Origin: Burkholderiaceae bacterium
Lineage (GTDB): Bacteria > Pseudomonadota > Gammaproteobacteria > Burkholderiales > Burkholderiaceae_E
Assembly (NCBI GenBank): GCA_019428955.1
Contig: JAHYJF010000127.1
Span: 1-9,580, forward strand
DNA: 9,580 nucleotides
Direction of reading: 5' to 3'
The notes under the pieces are model-generated. The model was given only the letters and a program-made list of their open reading frames with translations. It was not told where the DNA came from and did no database searches. Below, in pieces: positions 1 to 6,460 of this stretch (position 1 is the stretch's first letter; each line of letters opens with the position of its first letter). The translations under genes were made by a program, and so were the position numbers.

Positions 1-345
1 CCCGAACACCTTGCGCCCGGTCGCGCTGAGGTGCAGCGTCAGACGCCGGGCATTGCCCGGGGCGGGCTCGCGCTTGACCAGCCCCGCCTGCTCCAGCCCG
101 CTCAGGAGGCGGCTGAGATAGCCCGCGTCGAGCCCCAGGGTGCGGCCCAACTGTGCTGCCGAGGGCGGCTTCCCGCCGGAGGCGTAGGCAATTTCGTAGA
201 GCACCCTCACCTGCGCCAGCGAGTACTTCGAGGCGAGCAGGTGCTCGCCGAGCGCGCCGACGAGCCGGGTATGGAAGCGGTTGAAACGCCGCACGGCGGC
301 GATGCGCTCGGCCGGCACCGGGAGCAATTTTGCAGGCTGGGACAT
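1..345 (-). CDS. MarR-family transcriptional regulator, probable MarR-GNAT fusion (partial, N-terminus only)
   Basis: The first 115 codons of a gene that runs off the left edge of the window. The protein starts MSQPAKLLPVPAERIAAVRR and continues with a helix containing FNRFHTRLVGAL, then ASKYSLAQVRVLYEIA at about residues 39-54. The winged helix-turn-helix follows: PSAAQLGRTLGLDAGYLSRLLSGLEQ is the recognition-helix region, and LVKREPAPGNARRLTLHLSATG is the wing. This order is typical of MarR regulators. The FNRFHTR and LAQVRVLYEIA wording matches what I know of MarR domains fused to a C-terminal GNAT acetyltransferase, but the fusion itself would lie outside the window and is inference. The ATG at 345 is the only sensible start, yet no Shine-Dalgarno sequence precedes it. 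It lies 95 bp from the pyrC stop on the same strand and has its own putative promoter and palindrome, so it is probably a separate transcription unit under autoregulation. Confidence 0.85.
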   Translation of the reverse strand, partial: MSQPAKLLPVPAERIAAVRRFNRFHTRLVGALGEHLLASKYSLAQVRVLYEIAYASGGKPPSAAQLGRTLGLDAGYLSRLLSGLEQAGLVKREPAPGNARRLTLHLSATGRKVFG

Positions 346-353
346 GACAGTCG

Positions 354-383
354 ACTATCGCAACCGGATGTTGCTTTTGTCAA
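354..383 (-). promoter_or_regulatory. putative sigma70-type promoter of the MarR gene
   Basis: A consensus TTGACA (383-378) is followed 18 bp later by GATAGT (359-354), which matches four of six -10 bases. Transcription would then start at about 347-345, right at the ATG at 345. The mRNA would be leaderless or nearly so, which agrees with the missing Shine-Dalgarno sequence. The -35 lies inside the palindrome at 368-386. Based on pattern matching only. Confidence 0.4.
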
Positions 384-386
384 CAT
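368..386. promoter_or_regulatory. 19-bp palindrome, putative MarR operator
   Basis: On the minus strand the sequence reads ATGTTGACAAAAGCAACAT: a perfect 6-bp inverted repeat (ATGTTG / CAACAT) around a 7-bp A-rich centre. Size and symmetry fit a MarR dimer site. It sits 23 bp upstream of the MarR start codon and overlaps the putative -35 element, which is the usual position for autorepression. The repeat is seen directly; the binding role is inferred. Confidence 0.5.
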
Positions 387-415
387 AAATCGCACGCCGG
401 AGGTTGGACTCGCGC

Positions 416-427
416 GCTGGCGCCAGC
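416..427. repeat. 12-bp perfect palindrome between pyrC and the MarR gene
   Basis: GCTGGCGCCAGC is a perfect palindrome in the 95-bp gap just after the pyrC stop codon. It could fold into a short hairpin with a GCGC loop, but no T-tract follows in the direction of pyrC transcription, so it is not a classical terminator. It may only reflect GC-rich composition. Confidence 0.3.
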
Positions 428-440
428 TTCTCGCCGGGGC

Positions 441-1484
441 CTAGCGTAGCGCTCCGGCGAACTGCCAGTCGAGCGTCGTGCCGGCGGCCAGCGGCACGAT
501 TGTTTCAGCGCCGAACGGCAGGCTGGCCGGGACCTGCCACGGGCGGCGTTGCAGCACCACCTGCTCGCGGTTGCGCGCCAGGCCGTAGAAATCCGGCCCG
601 TGGCGGCTGGCGAACCCCTCGAGCCGCTCGAGCGCGCCGGCGGCCGCGAACGCGCTGGCGTAAAGCTCGAGCGCGTGGGGCGCGGTGAAGCAACCGGCGC
701 AGCCGCAGGCGTGCTCCTTCGCGCGCGCCGCGTGCGGAGCACTGTCGGTGCCAAGGAAGTAGCGCGGGTTGCCGCTGGTGGCCGCAGCCACCAGCGCCCG
801 GCGGTGCTCCTCGCGCTTGAGCACCGGCAGGCAGTACCAGTGCGGGCGCAGGCCACCGGCGAAGATCGCGTTGCGGTTGTAGAGCAGGTGCTGCGGCGTG
901 ATGGTGGCGGCGATGCGCCCCGGCGCCGTGCGCACGTAGTCCGCCGCCTGGCGCGTGGTGATGTGCTCGAACACCACCCGCAGCTGCGGGAATTGCGCGC
1001 GCAGCGGCACCAGCACCTGGTCGATGAACACCTGCTCGCGGTCAAACACATCGACGCCCGCGGTGGTGACTTCGCCGTGCACCAGCAGCGGGATGTCGAG
1101 CTCCTGCATCGCTTCCAGGGTAGCACTCACGCGACGCCAGTCGCGAACCCCGGCGGCGGAGTTGGTGGTAGCGCCGGCCGGGTAGAGCTTGAGGGCGTGG
1201 ACGATGCCGCTGGCGCGCGCCGCGCGCACCGTCGCCGGTGAGGTGGCCTCGGTCAGGTAGAGCGTCATCAGCGGCTCGAAGTCGCTGCCACTCGGCAGCG
1301 CGGCCAGGATCCGCTCGCGGTAGGCGCGCGCCTGCTCGAGGGTCGCCACCGGCGAGCTTAGGTTGGGCATGACGATGGCGCGGGCGAACTGCGCGGCCGA
1401 GGCGCCCACCACCGCGGCGAGTTCGGTGCCGTCGCGCAGGTGCAGGTGCCAGTCGTCGGGGCGTAACAGGCGAAGTTCGTTCAT
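441..1484 (-). CDS. pyrC: Dihydroorotase, PyrC type
   Basis: Catalyses reversible cyclisation of N-carbamoyl-L-aspartate to L-dihydroorotate, the third step of de novo pyrimidine synthesis, in the cytoplasm with a binuclear zinc centre. The protein has 347 residues, almost the same as E. coli PyrC. The amidohydrolase metal ligands are all visible: HLH at H13 and H15, the lysine expected to be carbamylated at K99 (HALKLYPAGATTNS), H136 (LLVHGE), H174 (VFEHITT) and D247 (LGTDSAPH). Each sits three residues before its E. coli counterpart. CGCAGCFTAP near 260-269 is also typical of the family. The ATG at 1484 is chosen because it begins MNELRLLRPDDWHLHLRDG and overlaps the ttuD stop as ATGA. There is no good Shine-Dalgarno sequence, so translation is probably coupled to ttuD. 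Nothing appears missing; I expect an active enzyme. Confidence 0.97.
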   Translation of the reverse strand: MNELRLLRPDDWHLHLRDGTELAAVVGASAAQFARAIVMPNLSSPVATLEQARAYRERILAALPSGSDFEPLMTLYLTEATSPATVRAARASGIVHALKLYPAGATTNSAAGVRDWRRVSATLEAMQELDIPLLVHGEVTTAGVDVFDREQVFIDQVLVPLRAQFPQLRVVFEHITTRQAADYVRTAPGRIAATITPQHLLYNRNAIFAGGLRPHWYCLPVLKREEHRRALVAAATSGNPRYFLGTDSAPHAARAKEHACGCAGCFTAPHALELYASAFAAAGALERLEGFASRHGPDFYGLARNREQVVLQRRPWQVPASLPFGAETIVPLAAGTTLDWQFAGALR

Positions 1485-2779
1485 GGCAACAGCAGCGCGC
1501 GGTAGTCGTTGACGTTGGTGCGGGTCGGTCCGGTGACCAGCAGGTCGCCGGTCGACTCGAAGAAACTGTAGCTGTCGTGCGCTTCGAGGCAGCGACCGGC
1601 TTCGACCCCCTTGAGCCGGGCGCGCTGCCGGGCATCGGGAGTCAGCACCGCTCCGGCATTGGTCTCGGAGCCGTCGATTCCGTCGGTGTCGGCGGCGATC
1701 GCCCACAGACCCTGCTCGGGGGCCGCCACCGCCAGCGCCAGCAGGAACTCGCAGCAGCGGCCGCCGCGCCCGCCGCCCTCACCGATGGTGACGGTGCACT
1801 CGCCGCCCGAGATCAGGGCGAGCGGACGCCTAAAGCCCGGTCCGAACGAACACTCGCCGCGGATATCGAGTTCGGCGGCGATGGCGGCATGGACCTGGGC
1901 GACGTCTCGCGCCTCGCCGGTAATCGTGTCGCCCAGCACCACCGGCCGGACTCCGGCCGCGGCAAAGCACTGCGCCGCCGCCGCCAGGCTGGCCGCAGCG
2001 CTGGCTATCACCCGGTTATCGACCCGCGCGAAGAAGGCGTCGCCCGGCTTGGGAGTCTCCCCGATGGCACCGGCCGCGCCGCGGCGCAGGTGCTCGGCGA
2101 TGCTCGCCGGCGGATCGACCCGGTAGCGGCGCAACACCGCCAATGCGTCCTGGTAGGTGCTCGGGTCAGGCGCACAGGGCCCCGAACCGATCGCCGAGAT
2201 ATCGTCGCCGGCGACGTCCGAGATCACCAGCGCCAGCACCCGCGCCCGGGTAGCCTGCGCGAGGCGCCCACCCTGGATCATCGAGAGGTGCTTGCGCACC
2301 ACGTTCATGTCCTGGATCGGGGCACCGCTGGCGAGCAAGGCCTGGGTCAGGGCCTTGAGATCGGCCATCGCGACGGCGTCGACCGGCAGGGCCAGCAGGC
2401 TCGAGGCGCCGCCCGAGACCAGGACCACCAGCAGGTCGGCCGCGCCGAGCTGGCTGCAGCGCTCGAGAATCGTGCGCGCGGCCTCCTCGCCAGCGGAATC
2501 GGGCACCGGATGCCCCGCCTCGATGACATCGATCCGGCGACAGTCCAGGCCGTGGCCGTAGCGAGTCACCACCAGCCCCTCCAGGCTCGCCTCGGCAGGC
2601 CAGTGCGCTTCGAGAGCCGCGGCCATGCTCGCCGCGGCCTTGCCGGCACCGACCACCAGGGTGCGCCGGTAGCCGGCGATCTCGCGATGATCGGGCAGGA
2701 GCGCGGCGAGCACCCTGGCCGGGTCGGCAGCGGCGACTGCCGCTTCAAAACTCTCGATCAGCAGCGCTCTCGGATCCAT
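1481..2779 (-). CDS. ttuD: Glycerate 2-kinase, MOFRL family (TtuD/GckA type)
   Basis: Phosphorylates D-glycerate to 2-phosphoglycerate. Homologues in tartrate-degradation clusters were first named hydroxypyruvate reductase (TtuD), and MOFRL proteins are now generally regarded as glycerate kinases. The 432 residues carry the expected landmarks in order: VVGAGKAAASMA with K47, GHPVPD, SGGASSLL, MNVVRKHLSMIQGGRLA, SDVAGDDISAIGSGPCAPDPSTY, then the C-terminal MOFRL domain with SGGECTV, GRGGRCCEFLLALA, ADTDGIDGSETNAG and GDLLVTGPTRTNVNDYRA. The ATG at 2779 is preceded by GGAGG (2794-2790) with 10 nt spacing; the frame stays open upstream, but that part is only a shadow of ttuC. It follows ttuC by 59 bp and overlaps pyrC by ATGA. 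One oddity is CC where I expect residues such as NQ in the GGRNQEF motif. Family assignment is firm; the D-glycerate role is supported by the ttuC neighbour. Confidence 0.95.
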   Translation of the reverse strand: MDPRALLIESFEAAVAAADPARVLAALLPDHREIAGYRRTLVVGAGKAAASMAAALEAHWPAEASLEGLVVTRYGHGLDCRRIDVIEAGHPVPDSAGEEAARTILERCSQLGAADLLVVLVSGGASSLLALPVDAVAMADLKALTQALLASGAPIQDMNVVRKHLSMIQGGRLAQATRARVLALVISDVAGDDISAIGSGPCAPDPSTYQDALAVLRRYRVDPPASIAEHLRRGAAGAIGETPKPGDAFFARVDNRVIASAAASLAAAAQCFAAAGVRPVVLGDTITGEARDVAQVHAAIAAELDIRGECSFGPGFRRPLALISGGECTVTIGEGGGRGGRCCEFLLALAVAAPEQGLWAIAADTDGIDGSETNAGAVLTPDARQRARLKGVEAGRCLEAHDSYSFFESTGDLLVTGPTRTNVNDYRALLLP

Positions 2780-2789
2780 CCCTGCCCCA

Positions 2790-2794
2790 CCTCC
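2790..2794 (-). promoter_or_regulatory. Shine-Dalgarno sequence of ttuD, fixes the start
   Basis: GGAGG lies 10 nt before the ATG at 2779. It picks this start out of a frame that remains open for a further 120 codons upstream through ttuC, where the translation has no family resemblance. Confidence 0.7.
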
Positions 2795-2838
2795 GTCGTC
2801 TCCAGCTGCACACCGCCCCGGCGCGCCCCCCGGCGGAC

Positions 2839-3903
2839 TTACCCCAGCGCCGCGACGATCGCCTTGCCGACGTCGCTGGTATTGGCCGTACCGCCCATGT
2901 CGGGCGTGCGCGGGCCCGCCGCGGTCACCTGTTCGATCGCGGCGAGGATCGCATCGTGCGCCGGCCGGTAACCGAGATGATCGAGCATCATCGCCCCGCA
3001 CCAAATTTGCCCGATCGGGTTCGCGATCCCCTTGCCGGCGATGTCCGGCGCCGAGCCGTGGACCGGCTCGAACAGCGACGGGAACTTGCGCTCCGGATTG
3101 ATGTTCGCCGAGGGCGCGATCGCGATCGTCCCGGTGCACGCTGGGCCAAGGTCGGAAAGGATGTCGCCGAACAGGTTGGATGCGACCACCACGTCGAACC
3201 AGTGGGGATTGCGCACGAAATGGGCGGTCAGGATGTCGATGTGGAACTTGTCGAGCCTGATGTCCGGGTAGGACCTGGCCATCTCCGTCACCCGCTCGTC
3301 CCAGTAAGGCATCGAGATGAAAATGCCGTTGGACTTGGTGGCCGAGGTCAGGTGCTTCTTGGGACGCTTTGAGGCCAGTTCGAAGGCGTAGCGCAGCACC
3401 CGGTCGACGCCGACCCGGGAAAAGACCGATTCCTGGATCACGATCTCACGCTCGGTCCCGGGGTACATGCGTCCGCCGAGCGACGAATACTCGCCCTCGG
3501 TGTTCTCGCGCACCACGTAGAAATCGATGTCGCCCGGCACCCGGTTGGCCAGCGGGCACGGCACGCCCGGCATCAGCCTGACCGGGCGCAGGTTGATGTA
3601 CTGGTCGAACTCGCGCCGGAACAGCAGCAGCGAACCCCACAGAGAGATGTGGTCGGGAACCGTGGCGGGCCAGCCGACTGCGCCGTAGAAGATCGCGTCG
3701 TGACCGCCGATTTGCTCCTTCCAGTTCTCGGGCATCATTTTGCCGTGCCGGACGTAATAGTCGCAGCAGGCAAAGTCAAAGTGATCGAAGTGCAGGTCGA
3801 TGCCGAAGCGGCTCGCCGCCGCTTCCAGAACCCGCAAACCTTGCGGAACGACCTCGTTGCCGATGCCGTCGCCGGGAATCACCGCGATGCGATGTCGCGC
3901 CAT
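2839..3903 (-). CDS. ttuC: Tartrate dehydrogenase / D-malate dehydrogenase family
   Basis: A beta-decarboxylating dehydrogenase of the isocitrate/isopropylmalate dehydrogenase family. Known tartrate dehydrogenases use NAD with Mn or Mg to oxidise L-tartrate, decarboxylate meso-tartrate to D-glycerate and oxidise D-malate to pyruvate. The 354 residues show AVIPGDGIGNEV at the N-terminus, LLLFRREFDQYINLRPVRL (R97 and R106 region), the VVRENTEGEYSSLGGR loop with Y139, TSATKSNGI with catalytic K190, HIDILTAHFV with D223, NLFGDILSD with D247 and D251, and the nucleotide-binding FEPVHGSAPDIAGKGIANP. The FDQYINLRP and GEYSSLGGR wording favours tartrate/D-malate dehydrogenase over LeuB. A TTG at 3912 extends the frame by three codons, but GGAGG at 3917-3913 touches that TTG and is ideally placed for the ATG at 3903. 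First gene of a ttuC-ttuD-pyrC run. D-malate could equally be its physiological substrate. Confidence 0.93.
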   Translation of the reverse strand: MARHRIAVIPGDGIGNEVVPQGLRVLEAAASRFGIDLHFDHFDFACCDYYVRHGKMMPENWKEQIGGHDAIFYGAVGWPATVPDHISLWGSLLLFRREFDQYINLRPVRLMPGVPCPLANRVPGDIDFYVVRENTEGEYSSLGGRMYPGTEREIVIQESVFSRVGVDRVLRYAFELASKRPKKHLTSATKSNGIFISMPYWDERVTEMARSYPDIRLDKFHIDILTAHFVRNPHWFDVVVASNLFGDILSDLGPACTGTIAIAPSANINPERKFPSLFEPVHGSAPDIAGKGIANPIGQIWCGAMMLDHLGYRPAHDAILAAIEQVTAAGPRTPDMGGTANTSDVGKAIVAALG

Positions 3904-3912
3904 GTCTGCCAA

Positions 3913-3917
3913 CCTCC
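3913..3917 (-). promoter_or_regulatory. Shine-Dalgarno sequence of ttuC, decides the start
   Basis: GGAGG stands 9 nt before the ATG at 3903 and directly abuts an alternative TTG at 3912. The spacing excludes the TTG, so the protein begins MARHRIAVIPGDG. Confidence 0.8.
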
Positions 3918-4022
3918 GTGCCCAGAATCCTCGTCGCCACGCCAGCGCCGGAGATCCGGAACCGCGCCCTGGCCGCGTTTGCGCAGCCCCGGGGAGTCTA
4001 CCGCGATTGACCGAGCGCCGCC

Positions 4023-4058
4023 GCTGGCCCCCGACCCGGGGACTACCAAGCGGCCAGC
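4023..4058. repeat. Nested inverted repeat in the ttuC / thioesterase divergent region
   Basis: The 226-bp gap between ttuC and the thioesterase (3904-4129) holds a perfect 7-bp inverted repeat, GCTGGCC at 4023-4029 and GGCCAGC at 4052-4058. Between the arms is a second short hairpin, CCCCG / CGGGG with a 3-nt loop (4029-4041). There is no T-tract, so it is not a terminator on either strand. A regulator site for the divergent promoters is possible but unproven. I see no convincing promoter in the gap; TATGCT at 4067-4072 is the only -10-like hexamer facing the thioesterase and it lacks a good -35. Confidence 0.35.
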
Positions 4059-4129
4059 CACGGCGTTATGCTCAAGGCAGAGCGTCGCGCGCGGCGACGG
4101 AAGACCGGCGGACCATTGCGAGAACGACT

Positions 4130-4537
4130 GTGACCACCCTACCACTTTGCGAACTCCCACCCGGCAAGATCCCGGCGCTACGGGTGATGCCGATGCCCGC
4201 CGATGCGAACATCCACGGCGACGTCTTTGGCGGCTGGATCATGTCGCACGTCGACATCGCCGGCTCGGTCCCGGCGGTGCGCAGGGCCAATGGCCGGATC
4301 GCCACCGTGGCGGTCAATTCGTTCCTGTTCAAGCATCCCGTGCTGGTCGGCGACCTGGTCTCGTTCTACGCCGAGGTCGTGCGCGTCGGCACCACCTCGC
4401 TGACCGTCCGGGTCGAGGTCTATGCCCAGCGCAGCCGGGCCGACGATCGGGTCGTCAAGGTCACCGAGGCGACGCTCACCTACGTCGCGACCGACGAACA
4501 GCGCAAGCCGCGCGCCGTGCCCCCCAGTCGGGACTGA
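4130..4537 (+). CDS. yciA: Acyl-CoA thioesterase, YciA-like hotdog fold
   Basis: Hydrolyses acyl-CoA thioesters to free acid and CoA in the cytoplasm. The 135-residue protein is one hotdog domain, close in length to E. coli YciA. Seen in order: a proline-rich lead (LPPGKIPALRVMPMPAD), the signature NIHGDVFGGWIMSHVDIAG at about residues 27-45 with D42 in the place of the YciA catalytic aspartate, VAVNSFLFKHPVLVGDLVSFYAEVVRVGTTSLTVRVEVYA forming the central strands, and TEATLTYVATDEQRKPRAVP at the end. The start is GTG at 4130, giving the usual short lead before the first strand. The only upstream signal is the purine stretch GCGAGAA five bases before it, so initiation may be weak. An ATG at 4187 would remove part of the conserved lead. 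It ends 10 bp from the convergent phosphodiesterase remnant with no terminator between them. Chain-length preference cannot be told. Confidence 0.93.
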   Translation: MTTLPLCELPPGKIPALRVMPMPADANIHGDVFGGWIMSHVDIAGSVPAVRRANGRIATVAVNSFLFKHPVLVGDLVSFYAEVVRVGTTSLTVRVEVYAQRSRADDRVVKVTEATLTYVATDEQRKPRAVPPSRD

Positions 4538-4547
4538 CGAGGACGAC

Positions 4548-5279
4548 TCAGGGCAGGGCCAGGCCGCGCCCGGCCATGACCCGGCGCAGCCGGTCGGGAT
4601 AGTCGGTGATCAGTCCGTCGACCCCCAGCGCGATCAGGCGCTCCATGTCGGCCGGATTGTCGACCGTCCAGGGCAGCACCTTGAGGCCGAGCGCCTTGGC
4701 CTGTTCCATTTCGCCGGGCGAGAGGTTGCGCCAGTACATCGACCAGGTGCCGCAACCGGCGGCCTTGGCCAGCCGCGGGGTCGAGTCGCCGTGCTCGGCG
4801 CGGCGCAGCCCGGCGTGCCACGGTGAGGCGCCCGACTGGTCGGGGGCGACGGTATTCATGCCGCTCGACTCGATCGTCAGGCAGGCAGTCGGGATCTCGG
4901 GCGCAATCCGCCGCACCACCAGCAGCGGCCGCCAGTCGAAGGACTGGATCGTGACCCGCTCGGCCATTCCGGCGGCCCGCACCGCCGCGACCACCATGGT
5001 GGCGAAGGTCTCGGCATCGGGGGTATCGGTGCCGCTCACGGGCGTGATCTTGATCTCGAGGTTGAGCCTAACCGCCGGTTTGCCCGAGCGCACCAGCGCG
5101 AACAGTTCGGCGAGCAAGGGAAAACGCTGGCCGTCGACCGCCTGCTGCTCGGGCCACTGACGCGCGTAGCTGCTCTCGGGGTTGAGCCGGCCGACGTCGT
5201 AGCTGCGCAGCTCGGCCAGCGACAGCGAATGGATCGCCTTCCCCTTGGCGGTGATCCAGCGGCCATCGGCAGCGCGCAC
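4548..5279 (-). pseudogene. Glycerophosphodiester phosphodiesterase, N-terminally truncated remnant
   Basis: Family members release an alcohol and glycerol 3-phosphate from glycerophosphodiesters. About 243 residues match a GDPD from just after the first third of the barrel: VRAADGRWI, IHSLSLAELRSYDVGRLNP, RFPLLAELFALV, RLNLEIKITP (E75 and K77 counted from 5279), VTIQSFDWRPL, IAPEIPTACLTIE, LGLKVLPWTVDNPADMERLIALGVDGLITDYPDRLRRVMA. Missing are the opening HRG motif, the ExD metal ligands and the HD catalytic histidine, which normally occupy the roughly 55-60 residues before VRAADG. None of these motifs is present upstream in any minus-strand frame, because the dehydrogenase gene ends at 5317. 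The frame stays open into that gene, and I place the left limit at the GTG where homology begins. No Shine-Dalgarno sequence precedes it. The remaining frame has no internal stop or shift, so the loss looks recent. It is very unlikely to be catalytically active. Confidence 0.85.
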
Positions 5280-5316
5280 CGGGTGCGCGCGGGCATGGGC
5301 AAGGCGCCGCGCCGAG

Positions 5317-6150
<834 letters not shown>

Positions 6151-6158
6151 TTGTCCAT

Positions 6159-6163
6159 CCTCC
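6159..6163 (-). promoter_or_regulatory. Shine-Dalgarno sequence of the short-chain dehydrogenase
   Basis: GGAGG stands 8 nt before the ATG at 6150, which begins MKRTLNGRTLFVSGG. This rules out the in-frame start 13 codons further upstream. Confidence 0.75.
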
Positions 6164-6307
6164 GAATGGGCACAGTGTAGCCGCAACACAACGGGGGAAA
6201 TCCACAGGGGCGAGACTTAATCGGGCGGGAGGGCAAACGTGGTGCGGGACTTCGCCTCGATCTTGCCTTCAAGACCAATCCAATGATGCGGAAAGCTCGC
6301 TCTTAGG

Positions 6308-6382
6308 AAAAAAATGTCGTGGCGCGGGCTCCAGTTTTTGCTACCCTTGTCTCCCGTGCCGCCAAAAAAACATTCGTGGCGC
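6308..6382. repeat. Pair of imperfect direct repeats, A7 tract plus TCGTGGCGC
   Basis: Copy one is A7-TG-TCGTGGCGC at 6308-6325. Copy two is A7-CAT-TCGTGGCGC at 6364-6382. Start-to-start distance is 56-57 bp, between five and six helical turns. The second copy can also fold into a small hairpin, CGCCA (6360-6364) with TGGCG (6377-6381). They lie 79-153 bp upstream of the nrdJ start and could be regulator sites. Seen by eye; the function is unknown. Confidence 0.5.
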
Positions 6383-6450
6383 ATCCGGCGACCAGTCGGT
6401 ACCCGGATCCCGAATAAGACGCGTTGTCGTGCCATCTATTAGCCAGAACT

Positions 6451-6454
6451 GGAG
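6451..6454 (+). promoter_or_regulatory. Shine-Dalgarno sequence of nrdJ, supports a TTG start
   Basis: GGAG lies 6 nt before the TTG at 6461. An in-frame TAG at 6440-6442 blocks any start further upstream, and no in-frame ATG follows until well into conserved sequence, so TTG is the likely start. Confidence 0.75.
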
Positions 6455-6460
6455 TACTTC

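Larger units (their letters stand above)
6151..6460. other. Non-coding divergent region between the dehydrogenase and nrdJ
   Basis: About 310 bp separate the two divergent starts. The stretch is less GC-rich than its surroundings and contains two A7 tracts with repeats. Open frames run through it on both strands, but none has a ribosome binding site or a recognisable product. I could not identify a cobalamin riboswitch (no recognisable B12 box), an NrdR box pair or a convincing sigma70 promoter, though the promoters of both genes must lie here. It most likely holds a long nrdJ leader. Confidence 0.6.

Noticed and set aside
416..427. GCTGGCGCCAGC as a pyrC terminator
   Set aside because: No T-tract follows on the transcribed strand, so it does not qualify as a rho-independent terminator.
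1577..2971. 464-residue plus-strand open frame opposite ttuD
   Set aside because: Arg/Gly/Ala-rich translation with no family resemblance; it is the antisense shadow of ttuD, whose motifs are unmistakable.
6198..6206. DnaA-box-like AAATCCACA upstream of nrdJ
   Set aside because: Two mismatches to TTATCCACA and no second box nearby; it is also closer to the dehydrogenase start than to nrdJ.
6394..6413. GGTACCCGGATCC resembles a cloning-vector polylinker
   Set aside because: It matches only part of a pUC-type site order, lacks the extra GG and the flanking sites, and the surroundings are ordinary chromosomal sequence. A chance match is more likely.
6217..6435. 72-residue minus-strand open frame in the nrdJ upstream gap
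   Set aside because: No ribosome binding site, no recognisable domain, and open frames on both strands are common in GC-rich DNA.
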